NCBI RefSeq assembly: GCF_003340475.1
Contig: NZ_QBKA01000002.1
Coordinates: forward strand, 443,501-507,500
Reading direction: 5' to 3'
DNA length: 64,000 nt
DNA from: Alteripontixanthobacter maritimus
GTDB taxonomy: Bacteria > Pseudomonadota > Alphaproteobacteria > Sphingomonadales > Sphingomonadaceae
The notes under the pieces are model-generated. The model was not told where the DNA came from and did no database searches. It was given only the letters and a program-made list of their open reading frames with translations. This document shows positions 18,831 through 28,230 of this stretch, piece by piece; within the stretch, counting starts at the first letter, position 1, and each line of letters begins with the position of its first letter. The translations under genes were made by a program, and so were the position numbers.

Positions 18831-18864
18831 GTTCCGCTCTCCATATTTAATGGGGGAGCGGAAC
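18831..18864. other. Long hairpin between SDR and enoyl-CoA hydratase genes
   Basis: GTTCCGCTC (18831-18839) pairs with GAGCGGAAC (18856-18864); TCCA/TGGG inside extends the stem with a bulge. No T tract follows, so it is not a standard terminator. AT-rich promoter-like strings (TATATAAC near 18921, TATAAC near 18940) follow before the next gene. Confidence 0.5.
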
Positions 18865-18976
18865 TAGTTGTGAACAACCCAGTCCTGCGGCGAAACGGCG
18901 GGCTAACCCTTGTGCGTGCATATATAACCAGCGTTACCTTATAACACGATCATACCCCCGGACAGGAACCCTATCG

Positions 18977-19849
18977 ATGACCGGATATTCGCAGATCGCC
19001 TTCGACATTACCGACCGGATTGCGACCATCACTCTCGACCGGCCGGAGAAGCTGAACGCCTATACCCGCCATATGATGGCCGAGATCTGCGATGCTATCG
19101 ACCGCACGGACAAGGATGACGATGTGCGCGCGGTTATCTTCACCGGCTCCGGCGAGCGGGCGTTTTGCGCTGGTGCCGACCTTACGCCTGAAAGCGGCGA
19201 CCGGCCCTTCGCCAGTGCCCGGGAAGTGGACGATCTGTCCGATGATATCGTGCGCGATGGCGGCGGGCGGCTGACGCTACGTCTGTTCAATTCGAAAAAG
19301 CCGTTGATTTCGGCCTGCAATGGTGTGGCAGTCGGCGTTGGCGCGACGATGCAACTGCCGATGGATATGCGGCTGGCATCCGAAAATGCGCGGTTCGGTT
19401 TTGTGTTTGCGAAACGCGGCATCGTGCCGGAGGCAGCCTCCAGCTGGTTTCTGCCGCGACTAGTGGGGATGCAAACAGCCCTGGAATGGACCATGACAGG
19501 CCGGATTTTCGGTGCGGACGAAGCGTTGAAGCACGGTCTTGTCCGCTCCATCCATCCGCAAAGCGAGCTGCTGGTGGCGGCACACGAACTGGCCAGCGAG
19601 ATCGCGGAAAATACCTCCGCCGTTTCCATCGCCATGACCCGTGCGATGCTGTGGCGGCTATCCGCGACCGAACATCCGATGATGGCGCACCGGATGGACA
19701 GCCGTTCGATCTATCGCCTGTCTCGCAGTGACGACGCGAAGGAGGGCATCGCCAGCTTTCTTGAAAAGCGTGCCCCCGAATTTACGGACACTGTTGTAGA
19801 CGATATGCCCGATTTTTACCCCTGGTGGCAGGAGCCGGAATACAAATGA
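18977..19849 (+). CDS. Enoyl-CoA hydratase/isomerase family protein (crotonase)
   Basis: A 290-residue crotonase-superfamily enzyme. The oxyanion-hole segments are visible (RAFCAGADL and the ACNGVAVGVGATM region). The active-site loop KRGIVPEAASSWFLPRLVG holds a catalytic-type Glu and the downstream helix typical of enoyl-CoA hydratases. Family reactions include hydration of 2-enoyl-CoA and related isomerisations. AGGA precedes the start at normal distance. The stop overlaps the methylthioadenosine phosphorylase start by four bases (ATGA), so the two unrelated enzymes are co-translated. The exact acyl-CoA is unknown. Confidence 0.92.
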   Translation: MTGYSQIAFDITDRIATITLDRPEKLNAYTRHMMAEICDAIDRTDKDDDVRAVIFTGSGERAFCAGADLTPESGDRPFASAREVDDLSDDIVRDGGGRLTLRLFNSKKPLISACNGVAVGVGATMQLPMDMRLASENARFGFVFAKRGIVPEAASSWFLPRLVGMQTALEWTMTGRIFGADEALKHGLVRSIHPQSELLVAAHELASEIAENTSAVSIAMTRAMLWRLSATEHPMMAHRMDSRSIYRLSRSDDAKEGIASFLEKRAPEFTDTVVDDMPDFYPWWQEPEYK

Positions 19850-20769
19850 CGATGGCAACACCCCCCGGTGCCTGGCACATCGGCGTCATCGGCGGTTCCG
19901 GCCTGTACGAGACGGCCCCGCTGGATGACGCGCAGCAGATCGATGTGCAATCGTCCTTCGGTTCGCCTTCCGGTCCCATTACGACCGGTACGCTAACGGG
20001 CACGGACGGTCCGGTGCGCTTCACCTTTCTTGCCCGTCACGGGGCGGGGCACACGCTTCCGCCATCGGCCATCAACTACCGTGCCAATGTCGATGTGTTG
20101 AAACGTTGCGGGGTGACCGACGTGCTGGCGATCAGCGCTATCGGCAGCTTGCAAGAAGAATACGCGCCGGGCGATTTCATGGCGGTGGACCAGATTATCG
20201 ATCGCACCATGGATAGTACGACCGGACGCGAGCGCAGCTTTTTCGGGGCGGGCTGCGTTGCCCACGTACCGCTGGCCGATCCGGTCTGCCCGCAACTGTC
20301 GGTCATGGCCGCGAACGCAGCGGAGGCCGCAGGTGCCACCGTGCATCGCGGCGGAACCTATGTAGCCATCGAAGGACCGCAATTCTCCACCCGCGCCGAA
20401 AGCCACATGTACCGCGCATGGGGCGGTGACGTGATCGGCATGACCGCCATGCCCGAAGCGCGATTGGTGCGGGAGGCGGAACTGCCATACGCGCTGCTTG
20501 GCATGATTACCGATTACGATTGCTGGCGGGTCGGCGAAGACGGCGCAGCGCAGGACGTGGACATCGCCCAGATACTGGAAGTCATGGCGCGCAACGGCGA
20601 TATCGCGCGCGCCGCGCTCGCACAGTTGGCTCAATCGCTACCGCCGCAACGCGACCCCAGCCCGACCGACACCATCCTCGACACCGCCATCATTACCGCT
20701 CCCGAGGCTCGCAATCCGCAAGTGATGGCGCGGCTGGATGCCATTGCAAAACGGGTTACGGGCGGGTGA
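19846..20769 (+). CDS. mtnP: S-methyl-5'-thioadenosine phosphorylase
   Basis: A 307-residue PNP-family phosphorylase that splits methylthioadenosine with phosphate into adenine and methylthioribose-1-phosphate, the entry step of methionine salvage. Motifs: phosphate-binding GVIGGSGLYE at the N-terminus, RHG, AISAIGSL, EGPQFSTRAES, and IGMTAMPEA, the MTAP-type base-recognition signature. ATG at 19846 overlaps the preceding stop by four bases; a second ATG two codons in is possible, and the in-frame start at 19825 lies within the upstream gene. No other methionine salvage genes are nearby. Confidence 0.95.
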   Translation: MTMATPPGAWHIGVIGGSGLYETAPLDDAQQIDVQSSFGSPSGPITTGTLTGTDGPVRFTFLARHGAGHTLPPSAINYRANVDVLKRCGVTDVLAISAIGSLQEEYAPGDFMAVDQIIDRTMDSTTGRERSFFGAGCVAHVPLADPVCPQLSVMAANAAEAAGATVHRGGTYVAIEGPQFSTRAESHMYRAWGGDVIGMTAMPEARLVREAELPYALLGMITDYDCWRVGEDGAAQDVDIAQILEVMARNGDIARAALAQLAQSLPPQRDPSPTDTILDTAIITAPEARNPQVMARLDAIAKRVTGG

Positions 20770-20844
20770 CGGGCGGTTGAACCGGGGCTGGAGCGCGGCC
20801 TATACCCTTGCAAAGACAAGCGGTTTCGTTTGTAACCTGCGGCC

Positions 20845-21294
20845 ATGACCACGCGGCTTCCCGACTTTTTGCCCTACCAGCTCTCGATCACGTCCAACGC
20901 GATCAGCGGCCGGATTGCGGATTCTTATCGCGGGCAATTCGGGTTGAAAGTATCCGAATGGCGCGTGATGGCGGTGCTTGGCGACGCCGGCGCGCAGACG
21001 CAGCGTGAGCTGGCTGCCATGACGCTGATGGACAAGGTGGCGGTGAACCGCGCTTGCCGGTCGCTGGAAGAACGCGGTCTGGCGGTCAGGACGCCGAATT
21101 CGCGTGACGGACGTAGTCACCATCTGGCGCTGACGGACGAAGGTTCTGCCATCCATGCGCGGATCATGCCGCTGGCACTGGCGATGGAAGCGCGCTTGTT
21201 CGAAGGCTTCGACGAAGCGGAGCGGGCGCAGTTTTCCGCGATGATGCAACGGCTGCGAAAACGGGCAGGCGAACTGGCGGGCAGCCAGGACTGA
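20845..21294 (+). CDS. MarR family transcriptional regulator
   Basis: A 149-residue winged-helix regulator. Helices flank a helix-turn-helix (TQRELAAMTLMDKVAVNRAC, about 52-71) and a wing with RDGRSHHLALTDEG (about 89-102), the classic MarR DxR-type wing. MarR proteins act as dimers that release DNA on binding a phenolic or other small ligand. It lies 75 bases after mtnP and may be co-transcribed or separately expressed; its Shine-Dalgarno is weak. A small hairpin plus T tract follows. Target genes cannot be inferred. Confidence 0.92.
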   Translation: MTTRLPDFLPYQLSITSNAISGRIADSYRGQFGLKVSEWRVMAVLGDAGAQTQRELAAMTLMDKVAVNRACRSLEERGLAVRTPNSRDGRSHHLALTDEGSAIHARIMPLALAMEARLFEGFDEAERAQFSAMMQRLRKRAGELAGSQD

Positions 21295-21350
21295 CCGCGA
21301 ATATATTTGGTAGATGAACGCAATTGGCGGACACCGGATATTCCGATGCC

Positions 21351-21367
21351 CACCAAAATGGTGTTTT
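21351..21367 (+). terminator. Small terminator after MarR gene
   Basis: CACCA (21351-21355) and TGGTG (21359-21363) form a 5-bp hairpin with a three-base loop followed by TTTT. It lies between the convergent MarR and tadC genes. The stem is short, so strength is doubtful. Confidence 0.45.
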
Positions 21368-21388
21368 GTATTATGATCTAGAGCGCGG

Positions 21389-22402
21389 TCAGCCGCCACC
21401 CGGATTGGTTGCGAACGCATCGCTGATCGAACAGGCCGCAGGGCCCAGAATAACGATGAACAGCACCGGCAGGATGAACATGATTAGCGGTACGGTCATG
21501 ATGGCTGGAAGGCGTGCAGCCTTTTCCTCGGCGCGCATCATGCGTTCATTCCGGAATTCAGCCGACAGCACGCGCAAGGCTGATGCCAGCGGAGTACCGT
21601 AGCGTTCGGTCTGGATCATGGTCGTGACCACACCCTGCACAGAGTCCAGGTTCACGCGGTAGGCCAGATTGGCAAACGCCATTTTGCGTTCGGTAAGGAA
21701 AGACAGCTCGATCGCGGTCAGGGCAAATTCGTCACCCAGTTCGGGATAGGCGCGGCCCAATTCCTTCGCCACGCGGTTGAACGCAGCATCGACCGTCAGG
21801 CCGGCCTCGGCACAGATGACCAGCAGGTCGAGTGCGTCGGGCAAACCCTTGCGAACCAAGTCTACGCGTTTGCTGGACTTGTTCTTCAGGAAGATCTCGG
21901 GGCCCTTGTAACCAAGTCCGACCGCTACCGTCAGTGCGCCCATCCGCTTCACACTCCCCCATTCAGGGAAGAAATCGAGAAGGTAGACCACCGAGAAGAC
22001 GATCAGACCCATCACGATTGGCGCGATCAGGCGTAGCCCGATAACGATTGGAGCCAGTTCGCGATTGTTGCGGTAGCCGGCCCAGGCCAGCTTTTGCGCA
22101 ATGGTGTCGATCTGGCTTTGCTGGAGCACCTTCATGTTCGACAGGGTGTCGCGCACCTTGTCGGTGGAATCGGTGCGGCGGACCAGGCTTGCCCGTTTGC
22201 GGGCGCCCTTGCTGACTATCCCGGCTTTAAGTTCTTCGCGTCGTTCGCCCAGCGCCTTGACGCGCTTGGCCATGGGATCCCTGATCGTCACGGCGGCATA
22301 GATTGCCATGACCACTCCGAGTGCGGCGATGCCGGCCAGAATGGTCCCAACGAATATGACATCGACGCCAAGCAGAGTGGGGCCGGGTGCGGTATCAAGC
22401 AT
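21389..22402 (-). CDS. tadC: Tad pilus inner-membrane platform protein TadC
   Basis: A 337-residue type II secretion F-domain membrane protein, one half of the Tad (Flp) pilus assembly platform. Hydrophobic segments occur at about 14-36, 120-145 and near the C-terminus (LPAIMTVPLIMFILPVLFIV). The F domain (LPDALDLLVICAEAGLTVDAA) lies centrally. Start ATG 22402 follows AAGGGA; a start at 22477 would overlap tadB. Last gene of the cpa/tad operon, 16 bases after tadB. It would need an ATPase partner (CpaF/TadA) that is not encoded here. Confidence 0.93.
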   Translation of the reverse strand: MLDTAPGPTLLGVDVIFVGTILAGIAALGVVMAIYAAVTIRDPMAKRVKALGERREELKAGIVSKGARKRASLVRRTDSTDKVRDTLSNMKVLQQSQIDTIAQKLAWAGYRNNRELAPIVIGLRLIAPIVMGLIVFSVVYLLDFFPEWGSVKRMGALTVAVGLGYKGPEIFLKNKSSKRVDLVRKGLPDALDLLVICAEAGLTVDAAFNRVAKELGRAYPELGDEFALTAIELSFLTERKMAFANLAYRVNLDSVQGVVTTMIQTERYGTPLASALRVLSAEFRNERMMRAEEKAARLPAIMTVPLIMFILPVLFIVILGPAACSISDAFATNPGGG

Positions 22403-22418
22403 GATTATCCCTTCCGGC

Positions 22419-23390
22419 TTAAATTTCGAAGCTGACCATCTTGGCCATGATGAAGGCCCCGATGGACATCCATACAAGGCCGCCGAGGCCGGTTGCGATC
22501 AGGCGGTCGTCTTCGAAGAAGCCGCCGATGTAATTGGGGTTGATCCACCAGATCATGAAAAACACAATGAAGGGGAGGGCACCCACGATATAGGCGGAAG
22601 CCTTCGATTCCGAGCTCATCGCCTTGATCTTCAGCTTCATCTGGCTGCGTTTACGTAAAACATCGGCGAGGTTGCTGAGCGTTTCAGCGAGGTTACCGCC
22701 GGTTTCGCGCTGAATGGCAAGAGTGATGCAAAAGAAGCTGAATTCCGGAATGTCGAGCCGATCTGCGGTTTCCTGCAGCGATTCTTCCATCGTGCGGCCG
22801 ATCTTGATTCGCTCCACGATGCCTTTGAATTCCTCGCCTACAGGGCCGGGAAGCTCGGTCGCGACGACTGCCAGCGTCTCGGTCACCGGCAAGCCGGAGC
22901 GTAGACCGCGCACAAGCAGTTCGATAGCATCCGGAAACTTCACCGTGAACTTGGTGGTGCGCCGTTTTACGAAAAACCCGACCATCATGTGCGGCAAGCC
23001 GAACCCGATCACCGCCCCAATACCCAGCGCCAAGAACGCTGCACCGCTGCGAAGGTAGATCAGAACCGCGATAGCCGCAGACAGGCCGAGCGAAGTGTAG
23101 AGATATTGCGTTACGGTCCAGCCCTTGCCGGTCCGGTCGAGCCGGATTGCAAGCGCTTCGCCGCGTGAACCGGAACCCGCAACCTTGAAGGTTTTCGGTT
23201 TACGCGATGCGATGGCCTTCTTCAGCTGCGATTCCATCTTGGTATCGGCGCTGTCGGAATGCCGGAACCGGACCGCTTGCAGACGGCGGTTGCCGGCCTT
23301 CGCAGCCGACGGCCCGGCGACCAGCATATAGCCGATCACCAAAAGGGCCATGACGCCCCCGCCAAACAGCAGGAGTTGCATGATATTCAT
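22419..23390 (-). CDS. tadB: Tad pilus inner-membrane platform protein TadB
   Basis: A 323-residue partner of TadC in the Tad pilus platform. It has an N-terminal membrane segment (about 4-26), a membrane pair around 92-130, and a cytoplasmic F domain (FPDAIELLVRGLRSGLPVTE, then QRETGGNLAETLSNLADVLR). Two C-terminal membrane segments include IVGALPFIVFFMIWWI. GAGGATAG precedes the start. It follows cpaE after only 47 bases, at the place where cpaF normally lies in this type of locus. Confidence 0.94.
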   Translation of the reverse strand: MNIMQLLLFGGGVMALLVIGYMLVAGPSAAKAGNRRLQAVRFRHSDSADTKMESQLKKAIASRKPKTFKVAGSGSRGEALAIRLDRTGKGWTVTQYLYTSLGLSAAIAVLIYLRSGAAFLALGIGAVIGFGLPHMMVGFFVKRRTTKFTVKFPDAIELLVRGLRSGLPVTETLAVVATELPGPVGEEFKGIVERIKIGRTMEESLQETADRLDIPEFSFFCITLAIQRETGGNLAETLSNLADVLRKRSQMKLKIKAMSSESKASAYIVGALPFIVFFMIWWINPNYIGGFFEDDRLIATGLGGLVWMSIGAFIMAKMVSFEI

Positions 23391-23437
23391 CTGCTATCCT
23401 CGCATCGAGTAAAAATCATCGCGGTCACGAAGCGGCC

Positions 23438-24727
23438 TTAACCGGCTGGCTCGAGCGCGGCCGACTTCTTCTTTTTCGGCAGCAATGACTTGAGGTCGAA
23501 CCCGCCAAGAAGCGATTTTTTGTCGCCTGCACTTTCGCTATCGTCTTCGTCCTCCTCCGCTGCACCGATCACGTGTTTCGCCAAGTCGCGGATAATTGAT
23601 GCTGCCTTGGTCGACTTGTTCGCATCGACGAAGGTCTGTCCTAGCTTGGCGGCATTGGCCGCTGCCTTCACGTCGTAGGGGATCGTGAAATCGACACGGC
23701 GTTCGATCGACGCTTCGTAATCCGCCTTGCTGATTTCAGCGACACCGGACTGCACGCGGTTGGCCACGATGACCGGCTGTGCATGAGGCGCATTGGCCTT
23801 CAGCCACGACAGGATCCGAATCGTATCGCGCGCACTGGCCAGCGTCATATCGCAAGCGAGAACCACCACGTTGATGCCGTTGAGCAGATGCGGGAAGTTG
23901 ATGAGCATGTTGCGCGGCAGGTCGATCATGGTCATTTCGAATGCTGCGCGAAATTCCTCTTCCAGCTGCACGAACGCCGAACCATCGGTCATCAGCGGCG
24001 CGTTGATCGGCGCCTCGGCTGACAAGATTGCGAGATTGTCGTTCGCGCGGATCATGGCGCGTTCGATGAACAGGCCGTCGATCCGGCTGGGATTGTCGAT
24101 CGCGTCGGTCAGACCGCGGCCAGGCTCCAGATCAAGGGCCAGCGCGCCGGTGCCGAAATGCACGTCAAGATCGAGCAGCGCGGTCGGCAGATGGTGTTCG
24201 GTACTAAACAACCAAGCGAGCGAAGTGGCCAGAGTGGACGCTCCCACGCCGCCCCGTGTACCGACTACGGCCGTTGAAACATGGCGCTTGGCCGAGTCCG
24301 GATCGCTGGCCTTGGGTGCGGAAAACACCTGCTGCGCCTGATTGAGCGAATCGCGCACTTGCCCGGCCGAAAGCGGCTTGAGCAGGTAATCGTGGATGCC
24401 GCTGGACAGCAGATCGCGGTACAGGCGCACGTCGTTGACCTGGCCGACCGCAATCACAACTGTGCCGGGCTCGCAAACTTCTGCCAGAGCGTTGATGTCA
24501 TTCAGCGGGTCGCCGCTTTCCGACAGATCCACCATCAGGATATTGGGGCTGGCCGCAACCGATAGCGATTGCACCGCGTTGCGCAGTCCGCCTTTGGCGC
24601 ATTTTTCCGGTTGCCAACCCAGTTCGACGACGACGGGACGCAACACGTCCAGCGCGGTATCGTCGCAGATGAAAGCGGCGAAGGGATCTCTGTTTCCGGC
24701 GTTACCGGGTTTCCAGGGAGCGTTCAT
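23438..24727 (-). CDS. cpaE: Pilus localisation ATPase-like protein CpaE/TadZ
   Basis: A 429-residue TadZ-type protein that places the Tad pilus machine at its cell site. The N-terminal half (about 15-135) is an atypical receiver domain with ILMVDLSESG and YLLKPLSAG. The C-terminal half is a MinD/ParA-like ATPase with a deviant P-loop (TRGGVGAST) lacking the usual second lysine, as in CpaE/TadZ. LLDLDVHFG and IDLPRNM follow as Walker-type strands. The tail is acidic and then lysine-rich (LLPKKKKS). It lies between cpaD and tadB. Localisation partners are not visible. Confidence 0.93.
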   Translation of the reverse strand: MNAPWKPGNAGNRDPFAAFICDDTALDVLRPVVVELGWQPEKCAKGGLRNAVQSLSVAASPNILMVDLSESGDPLNDINALAEVCEPGTVVIAVGQVNDVRLYRDLLSSGIHDYLLKPLSAGQVRDSLNQAQQVFSAPKASDPDSAKRHVSTAVVGTRGGVGASTLATSLAWLFSTEHHLPTALLDLDVHFGTGALALDLEPGRGLTDAIDNPSRIDGLFIERAMIRANDNLAILSAEAPINAPLMTDGSAFVQLEEEFRAAFEMTMIDLPRNMLINFPHLLNGINVVVLACDMTLASARDTIRILSWLKANAPHAQPVIVANRVQSGVAEISKADYEASIERRVDFTIPYDVKAAANAAKLGQTFVDANKSTKAASIIRDLAKHVIGAAEEDEDDSESAGDKKSLLGGFDLKSLLPKKKKSAALEPAG

Positions 24728-24741
24728 TGTTCTGCTTCCTC

Positions 24742-25386
24742 TTAATCTGTGCCGACTTCGGTCACACCGTTTTCGCCGGTGGGTGCCTGATCGCGATAGG
24801 ACTGGATTGCCTTGGTCGAGCTCATGATGACCGTTTCGCCCGTGCCATTCTGGCCAGCCAACAGGTCTTCAGGATTGGCAACCATCGCTGCCAGATTGCT
24901 GTTCACGCCGCAGCCGTAACCTGGCGATGTACCATTGGTGTAGTTCATGTCCGACTGGGCGGACCAGTCAGGGCAACCCGGCACGAAGGCATTTGCGCGC
25001 GTGATGATTACGCGGGTGCTGCCCGGGTTCACGAACCCCTCGGTTACCGGCGCACCATCGCTCAGCAACAGGCCATAACGGCCAGCCAGATCGCTTACGG
25101 CGTTGCGGGTGTATGGGTTAAGCGATGGGTCCTCGATCGAGACCCGGTCGCCGTAACGCAGGTCCATCGCTTCGAACCAAGCCGCCAGACGGCTTTGCTC
25201 GGGAATTGTCAGGCCGCTCCCGGTGGTGGCCACATCCAACGCGTAATTGGTCCGCTGAACCACTGGTTGTTTTTCGGAATACAGGCTGCGGTTCTGCGGC
25301 ATTCCGCCGCAGGCGCCCAGCACCATCGTGGAAGAAAGCAAAGCCAGTCCGGCCAGTTTCGCAGGGTTCAAAATCGCGTTTTTCAT
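24742..25386 (-). CDS. cpaD: Pilus assembly lipoprotein CpaD
   Basis: A 214-residue outer-membrane-associated lipoprotein of the Tad pilus, thought to assist the CpaC secretin. It has a signal peptide with lipobox VLGAC (Cys about 26), then the CpaD domain with paired cysteines (VPGCPDW, PGYGCGVN) and the typical NLAAMVANPEDLL. Start 25386 is preferred because GAGAAGG stands nine bases upstream and the signal peptide starts there; ATG 25395 or TTG 25404 would add 3-6 residues. It follows cpaC within 14 bases. Confidence 0.92.
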   Translation of the reverse strand: MKNAILNPAKLAGLALLSSTMVLGACGGMPQNRSLYSEKQPVVQRTNYALDVATTGSGLTIPEQSRLAAWFEAMDLRYGDRVSIEDPSLNPYTRNAVSDLAGRYGLLLSDGAPVTEGFVNPGSTRVIITRANAFVPGCPDWSAQSDMNYTNGTSPGYGCGVNSNLAAMVANPEDLLAGQNGTGETVIMSSTKAIQSYRDQAPTGENGVTEVGTD

Positions 25387-25400
25387 CGCTTCCATCCTTC

Positions 25401-27047
25401 TCAATTCAAGTCGAAGCCAGGCGTGGGCGCCGGTGCATCGGCCTTTGCGCTACGGCTTTTCTTGCGCTGTTTCTTATCCGCGCGGCGGGCGGGCTTGTCT
25501 GCTGCGCCAGGCAGCAGGTCTTCCGCTTCGATGCGCGATACGTTCGGGTTCGGGGCGACCGCGCCAGCAGCTGTCGGCATCGGACGCTGCGCGCCTGAAA
25601 TACCGTCATTGTCTCGGAACCCGATCAGGCGCTGCAATTCGTTCGGCGACTGGTAGCCATCGGTCGGCAGCTTGATCTCGTTCGCATTCACCGGGTTCAC
25701 CAGATAAGGCGTCACGATGATCACCAGTTCGGTTTCGCCCTTGCGGAACGAGGTCGAGCGGAACAGATTGCCGAGGATCGGCACATCGCCAAGGCCGGGG
25801 GCCTTATCGATCGTGTTCTGCGCGCTGTTGCTCATCAGGCCGGCAATCATGAAGCTCTGGCCGGAGCCGAGTTCCACCGTGGTTTCCGCGCGGCGCACAG
25901 TCAGGGACGGGATCTGAAAACCGTTCTGGACAACCGCGTTCTGGCTGGAAAGTTCGGAAATTTCCGGCCGGACCCGCAGCGAGATACGACCATTGGCCAG
26001 CACTGTAGGCGTATAGGACAGGCTGACACCGAATTTACGGTAATCGATCGTCGTGGTGCCAAGTCCCTGATTGACCGGGATCGGAAACTCGCCGCCAGCA
26101 AGAAATTCTGCCGTTTCACCGGAAAGCGCCGTCAGGTTCGGCTGGGCGAGGGACGTCAACAAGCCAAGCCGTTCGGAGACATCGAACGCGCCGCCGATGT
26201 CCATACCGAACAGGCGTCCTGCAAATCGCAGCGCGGTCTGCCCGGCAGAGGGCGCAGGGAAGGAATACTGGGTGCCACCGGTGACGAATTCGCCGGTGCT
26301 CACGTCGAAAGGAAGCGAGATCGTTCCCGGTGGCAGGCCGAGTGAGGCAGACGCATCCAACACAGGCAGATTGCCATTGGCGCCGCCTGAAATGGTCGGC
26401 GCGCTGCTCCCACGGCGCGCGCCCAGCAGCAGCCCGCCGGTGTTGTCGCGGGTGTTGAGGCTGGAGCCGATTTCGCGAACCAGCGAACGGTTCACCTCGG
26501 CAAAGCGAACTTGCAGATTGACCTGCAGCGGAGTTGCCATCCGCAGGCGGCTGATAACATTGGCTTCTTCACCCAGGAAGGCACCGACAAGGCGTTCCGC
26601 CTCTGCGGCATCTTCCGGCGCGGTGACAGTTCCGGTCAGCAGCACCGTGTTCGCACCCATGGTCGATACCGCGATCTTGGCCTGTGGCATTGCCATTCCC
26701 AACATCTGATCCACGCTGTCGATATTGTTGCCGACACGCACATTGGCGGACCAGATTACGTCGCCCGCCGAATTGCTGGCATAGACAGTGGTTTCGCCGC
26801 CAGCCTTGCCGAACAGATAAAGCTGACTTTGCGATTTGATCTGGACGTCGGCCACACCGTCGTTGGCGATGAAGACATCGGCCATGGTACCGGGCACGCG
26901 GACCAACTGACCCTTCCCAATGGACAGGACCAGGTCCTGGGTCGGTGAAACCATCTGCTGCGCCGTGGCGGTGGCGACAGGCGCCATTGCCAGCGGCGCG
27001 GCGGCCAGGCTGCTTAGCAGCGCAGTTGCAAAAAAGCGGCGTTTCAT
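25401..27047 (-). CDS. cpaC: Type II/Tad secretin CpaC
   Basis: A 548-residue secretin forming the outer-membrane ring through which the Flp pilus passes. After the signal peptide (about 1-30) come a pilus/BON-type N-domain (LVLSIGKGQLVRVPG), a N1-like domain, and the C-terminal secretin domain with LTALSGETAEFLAGGEFPIP and GLGDVPILGNLFRSTSF. It ends in a basic tail (KKQRKKSRSAK) after the secretin domain. Start 27047 is chosen because AGGGA stands nine bases upstream and a normal signal peptide begins at MKRRFF. In-frame starts at 27062 and 27107 are possible; the latter would begin five bases after the cpaB stop. Confidence 0.93.
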   Translation of the reverse strand: MKRRFFATALLSSLAAAPLAMAPVATATAQQMVSPTQDLVLSIGKGQLVRVPGTMADVFIANDGVADVQIKSQSQLYLFGKAGGETTVYASNSAGDVIWSANVRVGNNIDSVDQMLGMAMPQAKIAVSTMGANTVLLTGTVTAPEDAAEAERLVGAFLGEEANVISRLRMATPLQVNLQVRFAEVNRSLVREIGSSLNTRDNTGGLLLGARRGSSAPTISGGANGNLPVLDASASLGLPPGTISLPFDVSTGEFVTGGTQYSFPAPSAGQTALRFAGRLFGMDIGGAFDVSERLGLLTSLAQPNLTALSGETAEFLAGGEFPIPVNQGLGTTTIDYRKFGVSLSYTPTVLANGRISLRVRPEISELSSQNAVVQNGFQIPSLTVRRAETTVELGSGQSFMIAGLMSNSAQNTIDKAPGLGDVPILGNLFRSTSFRKGETELVIIVTPYLVNPVNANEIKLPTDGYQSPNELQRLIGFRDNDGISGAQRPMPTAAGAVAPNPNVSRIEAEDLLPGAADKPARRADKKQRKKSRSAKADAPAPTPGFDLN

Positions 27048-27111
27048 GGGCTTGTCCCTCATGGTCTCGCCGATCTTTCGGCAAAGTGTGTTCTCGATGA
27101 TGTTCATGGCC

Positions 27112-28143
27112 TTACTTTCCCACCGGTACGGCGGTGGTCTGCTTGCCGCGGGTGACGTTCACTACGGGGCCGACAGGGGCCACAGGCGCCGGTCGGGCGG
27201 TCGGAGCTGGTCCGGTAGAGGCGAAGGTTGCAGGGCCGTTGGCAACCGCTGTCGGTGCGGCTGGTCCCTTCTGTGATGGCGCGCTGCGCCGCTGGAACCG
27301 GGAAACGTCGCCGCCGGTAACATAGGTAGGCGCGCCGTCACTGGGCCGCGACATCGCCTGCCGCAGCAGCGCCTCTTCTTCCTCCGGCGTGGCATCGTCG
27401 GGCACTGTGATATCGCCCGCTGCGATAGCGCGTTCCAGCTCGCTCTGGCTGTCTGCAATGGAGCGCAGCGACAGGCTGAGCGTGCCGATGGTTTGTGCCA
27501 CGGCGACCTTCTCCGCAATCTTGGGTGTTACTTCCAGCGTTACCGTACGAAAGGCGCGAACCACCGTGCGGCCCTCGACCTGTTCCTGCGTAGTGGACTG
27601 GTCGGTCGCCAGCACGCGAAGGTTGCTGAGGATCGTTTCCGAAGCCCTGAGCGCAGGGCCATCGCCCTTGACCGTCTGCGTCAGCATCAGATCGACCCGG
27701 TCACCCGGAAAGACGAAGCCGGCCACACCGGTCTTTGCCGATACGGGCACTGTAACAGCGCGCATGCCGGGGCCAAGCGCCGCTGCCAGGAAGCCGCGAT
27801 CGCCGGGCTTCACCAAGCTACCCTGTGTGACAGGCTCGCCGGCTGTAACCTGGAAACGGACCACGGTGCCGAGCAGTTTGGTAATGTCGCTCTCGCCATC
27901 GATGAAATAGGCATCCTGCACCAGCTCTTCAGGCCATTGCTGGAACCCGATCGCATCAGCGGTGATGATGGTGCCGACGGGCAGGCCGCGATTGGCGACC
28001 AGGACCTTGGGGCCCTGGGCCACGGGGGCAGCAGCCTCGACCTGAGGCGCTGCAGCGCCTGCAAACATGCTACGCGCCGCCATTGCCGTGCCGATCGCGA
28101 TGACCAGCGCTCCCAGCAGCAGAACCAGTTTCTTCCTGTCCAT
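27112..28143 (-). CDS. cpaB: Flp pilus assembly protein CpaB
   Basis: A 343-residue periplasmic Tad pilus protein (RcpC/CpaB) thought to stabilise the secretin. An N-terminal signal anchor (KLVLLLGALVIAIGTAMAA) precedes an SAF domain (VLVANRGLPVGTIITADAI, about 47-115). The RcpC core follows (AVTVPVSAKTGVAGFVFPGD, VDLMLTQT). The last 60 residues are low-complexity Pro/Ala-rich. Second gene of the operon, 87 bases after cpaA and 64 before the chosen cpaC start. Confidence 0.94.
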   Translation of the reverse strand: MDRKKLVLLLGALVIAIGTAMAARSMFAGAAAPQVEAAAPVAQGPKVLVANRGLPVGTIITADAIGFQQWPEELVQDAYFIDGESDITKLLGTVVRFQVTAGEPVTQGSLVKPGDRGFLAAALGPGMRAVTVPVSAKTGVAGFVFPGDRVDLMLTQTVKGDGPALRASETILSNLRVLATDQSTTQEQVEGRTVVRAFRTVTLEVTPKIAEKVAVAQTIGTLSLSLRSIADSQSELERAIAAGDITVPDDATPEEEEALLRQAMSRPSDGAPTYVTGGDVSRFQRRSAPSQKGPAAPTAVANGPATFASTGPAPTARPAPVAPVGPVVNVTRGKQTTAVPVGK

Positions 28144-28230
28144 GGCTTGTCAGCCCCCTAGTTAACTTCCGTCCCTGTGGATGGGCGGGTATGGTTTTGA
28201 TCGTTACGTCGGCATTGGTTAAAATCGGGT